Both the position numbers and the translations under genes were made by a program. The notes below the pieces were generated by a model that was not told the origin of the DNA, made no database searches, and worked only from the letters and a program-made list of their open reading frames with translations. From Anaerolineae bacterium (GTDB lineage Bacteria; Chloroflexota; Anaerolineae; Promineifilales; Promineifilaceae), in the NCBI GenBank assembly GCA_019637635.1, contig JAHBVI010000010.1, forward strand, positions 27,259-91,258: DNA of 64,000 bases, read 5' to 3'. Each line of letters begins with the position of its first letter. The stretch's first letter is position 1. Below are positions 55,439-63,253 of the stretch, one piece after another.

Positions 55439-56173
55439 ATGGAACTACAAGGCAAAACGGCCGTCATCACCGCCGGTGCAGTACGAGTAGGAAAAGCGAT
55501 TACGTTGGCGCTGGCGGAGGCGGGGTGTGACGTGTTTATCCATTACGGCCGTTCCGCCACCCCCGCTTTAGAAACTCAACAGGCCGCCCAGGCTTACGGC
55601 GTCCGCGCTGAGATTTACAGCGCCGATTTGCGAGAAGCGACGGCCGTGCAAAACATCATCCCCGCCGCCATCACCGTTTTCGGCCAGGTGGACATCCTCA
55701 TCAACAACGCCGCTATCTTTCCCGAAGAAGACAGTTTCACCGCCACCGACCTGGCCTTGTGGGACGAACTATTCCATATCAACCTGCGCGCCCCTTTCCT
55801 GCTCTGCCAGGCGTTTGCGGCACAATTACCGCCAGACCGGCCCGGTTGTATTGTGAATGTGCTGGATGCGCGGGTGCGACGGCCGTACCCCGACCACTTT
55901 GCCTACCGCCTGACCAAAGGCGCGCTGTGGCAAATGACAGAAATGCTGGCCCACGAACTGGCCCCCGCCATCACCGTCAACGGCGTCGCCCTGGGCGCCA
56001 TCCTGCCCCCACCCGGCAAAGGGCCAGAATACCTGGACAATCTAGCTCAGGAGCGCGTCCCCCTGCAACGCCCCGGCAGCGCCGACATCGTGGCCCAAAA
56101 CGTCTTGCACTTACTCCGTCAGGACTTCCTCACCGGCGTCATCCTCCCCCTGGACGGCGGCGAGTTTTTGTAG
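55439..56173 (+). CDS. Short-chain dehydrogenase/reductase (FolM/pteridine-reductase-like)
   Basis: A 244-residue SDR. The nucleotide site reads TAVITAGAVRVGKAI; the Tyr and Lys of YRLTKGAL supply the catalytic motif; NNAAIF is the conserved NNA. The catalytic Ser is not obvious, with LDARVRRPYPDHF in its place, close to the pattern of pteridine reductase-like SDRs. Reaction unknown. No ribosome-binding site is seen before the ATG, which follows a repeat tract. Confidence 0.8.
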   Translation: MELQGKTAVITAGAVRVGKAITLALAEAGCDVFIHYGRSATPALETQQAAQAYGVRAEIYSADLREATAVQNIIPAAITVFGQVDILINNAAIFPEEDSFTATDLALWDELFHINLRAPFLLCQAFAAQLPPDRPGCIVNVLDARVRRPYPDHFAYRLTKGALWQMTEMLAHELAPAITVNGVALGAILPPPGKGPEYLDNLAQERVPLQRPGSADIVAQNVLHLLRQDFLTGVILPLDGGEFL

Positions 56174-56185
56174 GGGATACGGCCG

Positions 56186-56590
56186 TTACTCGTCCAGCCT
56201 GCTCTCCATAGCCTGCCCAAATTGGGCAAAGTCAGCCAAAGCCGGCACAATGCTGGCGTGTAAAATGGTGTAATCAATCTCATCATACAAATGTACCAAC
56301 ACATTGTGCATTCCCGCCGCATCTTGAAGACGACCTGCCAGTTCTACCGGAATCATCCCCTGTTCACCGGCCAGACGAAACGAGGCCCGATAAGAGTCGG
56401 CCACTATTCCTTGCTCGGCCAATAAATGGTTAAGAATATCGCTGGCAGTTACGGCCAAAAGCTCAAATAAACGCTCCAATTTGTAATGTTCGGCCACGAC
56501 TTCAGATAACGAGGCATGGCGGTAAAATTCCAAATCGCGGAGAAGCTGCCGCAAATAAATCAATTTACGCAATAGAACTTCAACCGCCAT
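56186..56590 (-). CDS. HepT-like toxin (DUF86 family) with altered RNase motif
   Basis: A 134-residue helical protein with HepT features: VEVLLRKLIYLRQLLRDLEF, LLAVTASDILNHLLAEQG, FRLAGEQGMIPVELAG and the GMHNVLVHLYDEID segment. HepT RNases carry Rx4HxY here (RNxxVHxY); this protein has HNVLVHLY, so the Arg is His. It overlaps the MntA-type gene by 11 bases. Confidence 0.8.
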   Translation of the reverse strand: MAVEVLLRKLIYLRQLLRDLEFYRHASLSEVVAEHYKLERLFELLAVTASDILNHLLAEQGIVADSYRASFRLAGEQGMIPVELAGRLQDAAGMHNVLVHLYDEIDYTILHASIVPALADFAQFGQAMESRLDE

Positions 56591-57002
56591 CGCGCACCTC
56601 CGCCACAAACTGGCGTAACTGTTCCCGCGCCGCCCGGCGAAATGGGGCGCTGTCTATGTAGGCGTGCCACAACTGTCGGCGTTTGCTTGCCCAGATGCCC
56701 GGCTCGCACTCGAAGAGGACACGGCCGTCGCGCGCGATCTCAAACCCCAACACCGGGTTTGTATCCGGGGTCACCCACACGACATCCACCTCTTTGCCTG
56801 ATAAATCTTCCAACTCCCCCAACCAGCGCAATTTCACCAGCGGTTGTGGTGACGGTTTCACCCATAAAGCCAGGTCAATGTCGCTATCCGACCTGGCCTT
56901 GCCCGTCGCCTGCGAACCAAATAAGACACAATGTTGCACGGCACGGTCGTGGCACCACACCTTCATCTTCTGTGCTAATTCTTCTCCGGTATCAACTATC
57001 AT
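56580..57002 (-). CDS. MntA-like nucleotidyltransferase antitoxin
   Basis: A 140-residue minimal nucleotidyltransferase: FGSQATGKARSDSDIDLAL is the GS-x10-DxD motif, near residue 28. In HepT/MntA modules such enzymes AMPylate a Tyr near the HepT active site to neutralise it. The partner follows immediately. No strong ribosome-binding site precedes the ATG. Confidence 0.8.
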   Translation of the reverse strand: MIVDTGEELAQKMKVWCHDRAVQHCVLFGSQATGKARSDSDIDLALWVKPSPQPLVKLRWLGELEDLSGKEVDVVWVTPDTNPVLGFEIARDGRVLFECEPGIWASKRRQLWHAYIDSAPFRRAAREQLRQFVAEVRDGG

Positions 57003-57038
57003 AGACGCTACTCAACTTACCCAAAAACTCGGCGGGAG

Positions 57039-57233
57039 TCATGCACTGACGACTAAGCCGGCCCGCGAACGGCGAGATTCCATCACGGCCGTTTCTACAA
57101 AAGCTGCCACTTCTTCCTCAGATAGATCAGCCGTTGCCATCTGCACTTCTTGCCGTGCCTGTAGGAATCGCTCTCGAACCCGCGCCTGGGTAGCATCCAC
57201 CAATTCTTGATACCGCTCCCGACTACCGCTCAC
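57039..57233 (-). CDS. Hypothetical small protein upstream of MntA/HepT
   Basis: A 64-residue charged, helical protein (RERYQELVDATQARVRERF, LSEEEVAAFVETAVM, RRSRAGLVVSA). The GTG start overlaps the end of the efflux adaptor gene by 11 bases. It could be an antitoxin or RNA-binding protein, but no family is recognised. Confidence 0.45.
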   Translation of the reverse strand: MSGSRERYQELVDATQARVRERFLQARQEVQMATADLSEEEVAAFVETAVMESRRSRAGLVVSA

Positions 57234-58503
57234 TGCTCACTAAATCCTTAATCTCCGCCCGGCCAGTCATGCCGGGGCGGATGTCCAGGCCGGCGGCGTC
57301 CAGGGCGATGATGACCGGGAAGGTGGCGGCGTCGCCCACTGTACCCGTCGCTTGCAAGCCGATGCGCACTACCGTGCCTGTCAGGGGATCATTGGGGTAC
57401 GTTTTCAGCGTCACCAGTACCGCATCCCCTGGTTCAATTTGGGCCAGATCGCGTTCGCTGAGATTGGTGGTGTGGAATTCCAATTGGGTGGTGTCCAACA
57501 GGGTGACAATGGGCGAACCGCCGCCCACCAGCGCCCCCAGCGCGGCATCTACGGTTAACACCATGCCTGACCAGGGCGCAACAAGCTGTGCTTTTGCCAA
57601 CGCATTTTCGGCCTGCTGCCAAGCGAGATGGCTCTGTTCCAGGCTAATTTGCGCCTGCTCCAGCCGCAGGCGGGCGGCGGTGATCTCCTCCGGTTTGGGG
57701 CCTTGCTGCGCCTGCGCCAATGCCTGCTGCGCGTTCATCAGATTGGCCTGGGCAGACACGGCCGTGTCATTATTCAGCCCTGCCGCCGCCAGCGCATAAT
57801 TCGCCTGCGCCACCCGCAACTGCTCCTGCGCCATCGTCACGGCGCGGGTGGCCCCCTCCCGCTCCGCCTTCAAAAAGTCGGCCCGCCAGGGGTCGTTCAG
57901 TTCCCATTCCCGCCCCGGATCAAAGGCGGTGTCATATGCCTTTTGGGCATCGGCCAGGGTGCGCTGCGCCTGGGTAATGCTGACGTTGGCCGAAGTCAGG
58001 CTGTTACCCGCCGCCGCGTCACTCATTTGCGCATTTTCCAACGCCGTCTGCGCCGCCGTCAGATTGGCTTCGGCCGCGGCAATCACCAGTTCGTCCGGCT
58101 GCCAGGCCAGCAGCCGGTCTAGCTCCGCCTGCGCCTGGGCCACGCCGTTTTCCGCCTGGGACACCTGCAAGGTGGTGTTGGCAATGGTTTCCCGCAGCGC
58201 GGCGTCATCCAGCGTGGCAATTACGTCGCCCGCCTGCACCTGATCGCCAGGCTGCACATTGACCGCCAGCAGCTTACCGCCCATCTCAAACGCCAATGGC
58301 AGCAACGGCCGTGCCGCCTGCACCACGCCATCTGCCAGCACCGTCACTCCCGTGGGGATGGGCGTGGCCGTGGGGGTGCTGCCGTCGGTGGGCACGGCCG
58401 TCGCCGTCCCCCCCATCTCCGCCACCGGCGCCGCCCCCTGCCCGCACCCCACCAAAACCAAAATCACCAAAATCAGGAAACTATATCGTCTTGTGTTCAT
58501 CAT
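57223..58503 (-). CDS. Efflux periplasmic adaptor (HlyD/MacA type), lipoprotein
   Basis: A 426-residue adaptor. N-terminal lipoprotein signal (FLILVILVLVGCGQG, lipobox LVGC). A barrel-sandwich-hybrid half starts at VQPGDQVQAGDVIATLDD, a long coiled hairpin rich in Ala/Gln follows (residues 120-270), and the second half returns with AQLVAPWSGMVLTVDAALG. A C-terminal membrane-proximal domain (VLVTLKTYPNDPLTG, IRPGMTGRAEIKDL) completes it. It acts with the ABC ATPase and FtsX permease upstream. Confidence 0.88.
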   Translation of the reverse strand: MMNTRRYSFLILVILVLVGCGQGAAPVAEMGGTATAVPTDGSTPTATPIPTGVTVLADGVVQAARPLLPLAFEMGGKLLAVNVQPGDQVQAGDVIATLDDAALRETIANTTLQVSQAENGVAQAQAELDRLLAWQPDELVIAAAEANLTAAQTALENAQMSDAAAGNSLTSANVSITQAQRTLADAQKAYDTAFDPGREWELNDPWRADFLKAEREGATRAVTMAQEQLRVAQANYALAAAGLNNDTAVSAQANLMNAQQALAQAQQGPKPEEITAARLRLEQAQISLEQSHLAWQQAENALAKAQLVAPWSGMVLTVDAALGALVGGGSPIVTLLDTTQLEFHTTNLSERDLAQIEPGDAVLVTLKTYPNDPLTGTVVRIGLQATGTVGDAATFPVIIALDAAGLDIRPGMTGRAEIKDLVSSER

Positions 58504-58515
58504 CAACCTTCAAGA

Positions 58516-58578
58516 AGTGCCAGGCACAGGGCGCTAACACCTGGTCAGCCCAATACCTGATGCCCTGTGCCTGGCACT
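58516..58578. repeat. TGCCAGGCACAGGGC hairpin, copy 3
   Basis: Perfect 17-bp stem (58516-58532 with 58562-58578); lies between the adaptor and permease genes. Confidence 0.8.
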
Positions 58579-58590
58579 GCTGCACACCCG

Positions 58591-61395
58591 TCACCCCATC
58601 CGCAAAATCTCCACCGCCTTGCGCTTCACAATGCGCCGCGCCGAAAAGGCCGCGCCAATCACCGAGGCCAGCACCACCATGATGACGATAAAAGGCATCA
58701 CCGTCGTATCAATGGCAAAGCGCATGGGACGCTGCGCCGTCAGATTATCGGCATAGGCAAAGAGGTAGCCCATGGTCGCCCCGGCCAGGATGCCCGCCAG
58801 CGCCGCGCTCAAGGTCATGGCGATAGATTCCACAATCAACATGCCGGTCAGTTCCCAACTGCGCGTGCCCACCGCCTTCATCATGCCAATTTCCAGCCGC
58901 CGCGCATACACCGTCACATAAATCACGGCAAAAACGCCAAACACGGCCGTCGTAAAACTAATCAGCGTCAACACCAGCAAAAAGACCTGCTGCTGCACCT
59001 GGTTGTCCCGCGCCCGCTGCAATTGCACGTCGGCCAGCCGCGTCCACATGCCGCGTTCCAGACCGTATCGGTCGCGCAGGAAACTGTCTACCTCGTGTAC
59101 GTCCGCTCCCGGTGTTACCGTCGCCAGGATGCGGTCTAAAATGGGGTCATCCGGCGGCGGCAGGGCCGTTTGCAGCGGCGTGGTCAGGCGGCGAAAACTG
59201 TCCAGCGACAGTAACACCGTGCCGCCGCCTAACGCCTGGCTGCGCACCCGGCCAATGCCCGGAAAACCGGGCAGCCGCCGAACAATACCCACCACCCGCA
59301 TCTCCGTCATATGATCCAGCCCCTCACCCCGGATTTTGACGACGCCGCCCAGGGGCACGGCTAACCCTTCGGCCAGCCCTTCGCTGATGATTACGGTATC
59401 CGGCTCTTGCAAAATCTGGGCCAGCGCCGCCGGGCCGCCGCCGGTAAAGATCATCATGTCTGGGTACAACACGGCGCTGAGGTCGCCGACAACGCCTACG
59501 GCCGTGACCCGGCCATTACGCATCCCAATCGCATCCGAGGCGTCGGTGAAATAGTCGCGGGAAAGGCCAACGGCCGTGCCCAATCCCGGCACACGCCCCA
59601 ATTCCTCCGTCAAAAAGCTGGGCGGCAGCCGCCAGCGGCGGGACACCTCATCATCCCCGGCATACCGGGCAAAGGTATTCATCTCCACCGGCGCGCCCAT
59701 ATTCAGGCGCACATCTGTCTCGATGTTGGCATTACTCATCGCCATTTGGGTGGCTAAAAAGCTGGGCAGCACGCCACTAAACAGTACCAGCAGCGAGATA
59801 AGCGTATTGCGCGCATGGCCGCGCCCCACGTTGCGCTGGGCAAAAAAGGTCAGCCGGGGGGACAGCAAACCCATCACCGCCAGCAGCACCTTCTCCATCG
59901 GCCGGGTGACGATAAAAAAGACAAAACCCACCCCCACCACCATCATCAAAACGGCCGCCAGGAAAATGGCCGCCTCTGCCGCCGGATAACCAAAGGTGGA
60001 GACAATGTCCAACCCAATGACCATCAGCACCACAAACATCATGCCCAGGCCAATGATAAACAGCTTCAAATTGGGGCGGCGTTCGCGCAGCGCCTCCAGG
60101 TCTTCCAGTTGGATGTTGTTGGCCGCGCCGGGGTTGATGGCGTGGATCACCTTTGTTTTGGCCGCGTCTTGCGCCGGGCGCAGGGCGCTGAGAAACAGCA
60201 CCACAAACGCAGCCACCAGGGCCGGCAAAATGGCCGTCACGCTGACCGCCGGTTGGATGGTGGTGGCAAAGCCGGCCTCCCGCATCTGCCACTCGATAAA
60301 GGGGATAACGGCATAATGGGTAATCACCTGCCCCAACACGATGCCCAGCCCCACACCCACCAGGCCAATCACCGTCACTTCGGCAATGACCAGGGCAAAG
60401 AGCAGGTTGCGCTGGCTGCCCAAAATGCGCAGCACGGCCATCTCCCGCTTTTGCTCCTGCACGTTGGTCATCACCAGCGTATGCACCAACAGCCCCACCA
60501 CGCCCAGGGCCATCAGGCCATAGGTGTTGATGAGCGCCTGCAAAACCAGGAACATTTCGGCCGATTGATCCAGGGCAGACGCTTTTTCGGCAACGGTCAT
60601 GTACTGGTCGCCCAGGGCGGCCTGCACCTGCACGGCCACGTTGCGCACGGCTAAAGCAGCGGTTTCAGCGTTGCCCGCCTCGTACAGCGCCGGGTCTACC
60701 AGGACGATGATCTGCCCGGCACGGTCCGGCAGCCCCAGGAAAGATTGGGCAGCAGCAATGTTCACCAGCAAGCCGTCATTGACGCTATCGCCCACAACGC
60801 CGTTTTGGCGGACGATGCCGGTGACGGTGAAGCGGGCGGCGGCGCGACGCTGGCTGGCCCCGGCGGGGCTGGGCTGCCCTTTTTCGCGGGGTTGGGGGAA
60901 GCTGTAGGCCACATCCACCGTGTCGCCAACCTGCAAATTGTAGGCACGGGCGGTTTGTTCCAACACGGCCGTCCCCCATTCCCCGTCCGCCATTTCCCCC
61001 AAATCATAGCTCCCCTCCACCACCTCCACCTGGCCGATATTCTCGGCGGGGTCAATGGCGATGAGGGTGACGTTTCCGGTACGGCCGTTGGCGTTCAGTT
61101 CTGTCTCGGCAATAAAACGAGGGTGGACGGCCGTGATGTGGTCATCCGCCTGCAAAATCGCCTGGCTGGCACTGCTGACGGGCACAAACGGGTCCGGGCT
61201 GGTATCCATCCGCACCACGCGCAAATCATACCGGCCAATTGCCGAGGAGATGAGTTCCACATTGGAGCGGCGTATTGTCTCCACCGTCGCGCTCATCGCC
61301 ACCAGCAGCCCCATGCTCACCATCAAGGACAGCACCATCAAAATGGTACGCACCTTGCGGCGGCGGAAGTTTTTTAATACGTACTTTAGTATCAT
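58591..61395 (-). CDS. FtsX/MacB-type ABC permease
   Basis: A 934-residue membrane permease with two FtsX-type domains. The start (MILKYVLKNFRRRKVRTILMVL) is typical: a cytoplasmic basic segment and first helix, a long periplasmic domain, then three helices (about residues 290-420); a second module follows (about 490-934), ending in three helices (ALILAGILAGATMGYL type). No SD is seen before the ATG; the leader holds AAACAC-type repeats. It partners the ATPase gene upstream. Confidence 0.87.
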   Translation of the reverse strand: MILKYVLKNFRRRKVRTILMVLSLMVSMGLLVAMSATVETIRRSNVELISSAIGRYDLRVVRMDTSPDPFVPVSSASQAILQADDHITAVHPRFIAETELNANGRTGNVTLIAIDPAENIGQVEVVEGSYDLGEMADGEWGTAVLEQTARAYNLQVGDTVDVAYSFPQPREKGQPSPAGASQRRAAARFTVTGIVRQNGVVGDSVNDGLLVNIAAAQSFLGLPDRAGQIIVLVDPALYEAGNAETAALAVRNVAVQVQAALGDQYMTVAEKASALDQSAEMFLVLQALINTYGLMALGVVGLLVHTLVMTNVQEQKREMAVLRILGSQRNLLFALVIAEVTVIGLVGVGLGIVLGQVITHYAVIPFIEWQMREAGFATTIQPAVSVTAILPALVAAFVVLFLSALRPAQDAAKTKVIHAINPGAANNIQLEDLEALRERRPNLKLFIIGLGMMFVVLMVIGLDIVSTFGYPAAEAAIFLAAVLMMVVGVGFVFFIVTRPMEKVLLAVMGLLSPRLTFFAQRNVGRGHARNTLISLLVLFSGVLPSFLATQMAMSNANIETDVRLNMGAPVEMNTFARYAGDDEVSRRWRLPPSFLTEELGRVPGLGTAVGLSRDYFTDASDAIGMRNGRVTAVGVVGDLSAVLYPDMMIFTGGGPAALAQILQEPDTVIISEGLAEGLAVPLGGVVKIRGEGLDHMTEMRVVGIVRRLPGFPGIGRVRSQALGGGTVLLSLDSFRRLTTPLQTALPPPDDPILDRILATVTPGADVHEVDSFLRDRYGLERGMWTRLADVQLQRARDNQVQQQVFLLVLTLISFTTAVFGVFAVIYVTVYARRLEIGMMKAVGTRSWELTGMLIVESIAMTLSAALAGILAGATMGYLFAYADNLTAQRPMRFAIDTTVMPFIVIMVVLASVIGAAFSARRIVKRKAVEILRMG

Positions 61396-61418
61396 CGTAA
61401 TTTTGTGATTTCGTGTTT

Positions 61419-61461
61419 GTGTGTTCACTAAAACACCCAAACACTAAAGCACCTGATCACT
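61419..61461. repeat. CACTAAAACACCC repeat at the ABC ATPase 3' end
   Basis: TTAGTGTTTGGGTG-type units on the minus strand supply the ATPase TAG stop; the end also has CTGATCACT, whose complement (AGTGATCAGG) recurs at 62163. Confidence 0.6.
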
Positions 61462-62127
61462 AATCTTCCCATCCTGCATATGAATCAGCCGCTTGGCGAA
61501 TTCGGCCATGCGCGGGTCGTGGGTGACAAAGACGACGGTCATGCCTTCGGCGTTCAGTTCGGCCACCAGACGCATAATGGCAAAACCGGATTCACTGTCC
61601 AGATCGCCGGTCATCTCGTCGCCAATAAGGATGGGCGGATTATTGGCTAACGCTCTGGCGATGGCCACGCGCTGCTGCTGCCCGCCGGACAGTTCGCCGG
61701 GGTAGTGGTGGGCGCGGTCGCCCAGCCCCACCCGTTCCAGCAAGGCCATCGAACGCTGCATCCGCTCCTTGCGGCTGACCCTGGCCAGTACCATGGGCGC
61801 TTCCACATTTTCGCGGGCGGTGAAGTTGGCCAGCAGGTTGTAATTCTGGAAGACGAAGCCCATTTTTTGCAGGCGCAGCGTTGCCAGTTTGTTTTCGGAG
61901 AGGGAGACCAGGTTTTCGCCTTCGATGGTGATGTGTCCGCGGCTGGGTTCGTCCAACCCGCCGATGATGTTGAGCAGGGTGGTCTTGCCGGAGCCGCTGG
62001 GGCCCATCAGGCAAACGAAGTCGCCGCGTTCAATCTCCAGCGAGACGCCGCGCAAGGCGGGTACCGCTTCCTTGCCCATGAGGTAGGATTTGTGAATGTT
62101 GTCTACGAATATGATGGGAGAGGTCAT
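61444..62127 (-). CDS. ABC transporter ATPase (MacB/LolD type)
   Basis: A 227-residue ATPase: Walker A MGPSGSGKTTLLN near residue 40, Q-loop GFVFQNYNLLANF, signature LSGGQQQRVAIARAL, Walker B ILIGDEMTGDLDSESG (Gly for the usual Leu before Asp; Met after Glu) and H-loop VFVTHD. With the permease and adaptor it forms a tripartite MacAB-like efflux system. The start MTSPII has no ribosome-binding site; the longer frame translates CACCTAAACA repeats. Confidence 0.9.
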   Translation of the reverse strand: MTSPIIFVDNIHKSYLMGKEAVPALRGVSLEIERGDFVCLMGPSGSGKTTLLNIIGGLDEPSRGHITIEGENLVSLSENKLATLRLQKMGFVFQNYNLLANFTARENVEAPMVLARVSRKERMQRSMALLERVGLGDRAHHYPGELSGGQQQRVAIARALANNPPILIGDEMTGDLDSESGFAIMRLVAELNAEGMTVVFVTHDPRMAEFAKRLIHMQDGKISDQVL

Positions 62128-62172
62128 AAGAGTGTTTAGGTGTTTAGGTGTTTGAGTTTTTGAGTGATCAGG
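62128..62172. repeat. GTGTTTAG tandem repeat upstream of the ABC ATPase
   Basis: Three AGGTGTTTAG-type units then AGTGATCAGG, in inverse orientation to the tract at 61419-61461, so the two flank the ATPase gene. Confidence 0.6.
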
Positions 62173-62322
62173 CATTGGTTGTCACGGCCGTCTTCCCTAT
62201 CATAGCAAACCATTTGTTTAATGCCCTACATGATTGTAACAGATGGGTAACGGCCGTTAGTTGCCCGCCACCAATACGCACATACCGGAAAGCGGGTCGC
62301 AAAGTTGCGGGCGCTACCCTTC

Positions 62323-62351
62323 TTGAAACTTTTATAGATGTGGTATATGAT
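62323..62351 (+). promoter_or_regulatory. Sigma-70 promoter of the DUF433/DUF5615 pair
   Basis: TTGAAA (62323-62328), 17-nt spacer, TATGAT (62346-62351). Start codon 30 bases further, preceded by GAGGTGAAAG. Confidence 0.55.
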
Positions 62352-62380
62352 GCCGCTAAAAGCATCAGGTGAGGTGAAAG

Positions 62381-62773
62381 ATGGCAAGATATCCGCTCAA
62401 TTTACCGCAGCAGCTCAAACAGGAAGCTGAATTATTGGCGCAACAGCAAGGCATTTCGCTCAATCAGTTTATTCTCTGGGCCACCGCCGAAAAAGTGGGC
62501 GCGTTGACTCAACAATTGGATGATCCCAACTTTCCCCAGATCAGTTACCGGCGCGGCGCGGCCGGGATTCCCGTGCCGGTCGTGCGTGGTACAGGTATTC
62601 GGGTGCAGGCCATTGCCGTTGCCCATACCCAATGGGGCATGGGTGCGGCCGAAATCGCCGCCGAATATGGATTGTCCCCGAAACAGGTGGAAACGGCGCT
62701 GGCTTTCTGGGCCGCCCACCAGGCCGAGATTGAGACCCATATGGCTTATGAAGAACGCCTGAGTGTGGCCTGA
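62381..62773 (+). CDS. DUF433-type antitoxin
   Basis: A 130-residue protein. N-terminal arc/ribbon-helix motif (YPLNLPQQLKQEAELLAQQQG, ISLNQFILWATAEKVG). C-terminal DUF433 helix-turn-helix (GIPVVRGTGIRVQAIAVAHTQWGM, EIAAEYGLSPKQVETALAFWA). It probably binds its own promoter. It has a promoter and a good ribosome-binding site. The DUF5615 toxin gene follows across a 97-base gap filled by a GAGATTGG array. Confidence 0.78.
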   Translation: MARYPLNLPQQLKQEAELLAQQQGISLNQFILWATAEKVGALTQQLDDPNFPQISYRRGAAGIPVPVVRGTGIRVQAIAVAHTQWGMGAAEIAAEYGLSPKQVETALAFWAAHQAEIETHMAYEERLSVA

Positions 62774-62782
62774 ATGGTTATA

Positions 62783-62843
62783 GAGATTAGGAGATTGGGA
62801 GATTAAGAGATTCAATCTCCTAATCTCCCAATCTCTCAATCTC
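62783..62843. repeat. GAGATTGG array inside a TA operon
   Basis: Four GAGATTNG units (62783-62812) face an inverted set (62814-62843) with only three mismatches over 30 bases. It separates the antitoxin from the toxin. Confidence 0.85.
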
Positions 62844-62870
62844 AAATGTGAAGTTAGGAAGCCTACCAGG

Positions 62871-63236
62871 ATGACCAGACCACGCTTACATCTCGACGCC
62901 GATGTTTCTTACCAGGCATTGCAAAAGGCGTTGCGCGAACGGGGGCATGACGTGACCCGCACACCGGCGGAGTGGATGCCGCTTGACGCCAGTGACCGGC
63001 AGCAGTTGTTGGAAGCGACGGCGCGGGGGCGGTGCATCCTCACCTTCAACATTGCTGATTTTGTGCATCTGGCGCGGGAATACCCGGAGCATGGCGGTAT
63101 CATTCTGGCGCATCAGCGGGAGTGGACACTGGCGGGGTTGATTGCGGCCGTTGACCGGCTGCTCACGGAAACGGAAGCCGATATGTGGCCGGGACAAACA
63201 CGCTGGCTCAACGATTGGCGCAATACAATGGATTGA
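62871..63236 (+). CDS. DUF5615 PIN-like toxin
   Basis: A 121-residue Mut7-C/PIN-like protein: PRLHLDADVSYQALQKALRERGHDV at the N-terminus (first acidic residue), GRCILTFNIADFVHLARE in the middle (NIADF), and HGGIILAHQREWTLAGLI near the end. Such proteins are predicted RNases paired with DUF433 antitoxins. There is no strong ribosome-binding site; GAAG precedes the ATG. Confidence 0.8.
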   Translation: MTRPRLHLDADVSYQALQKALRERGHDVTRTPAEWMPLDASDRQQLLEATARGRCILTFNIADFVHLAREYPEHGGIILAHQREWTLAGLIAAVDRLLTETEADMWPGQTRWLNDWRNTMD

Positions 63237-63253
63237 CCAAACAAGGAGAACTA

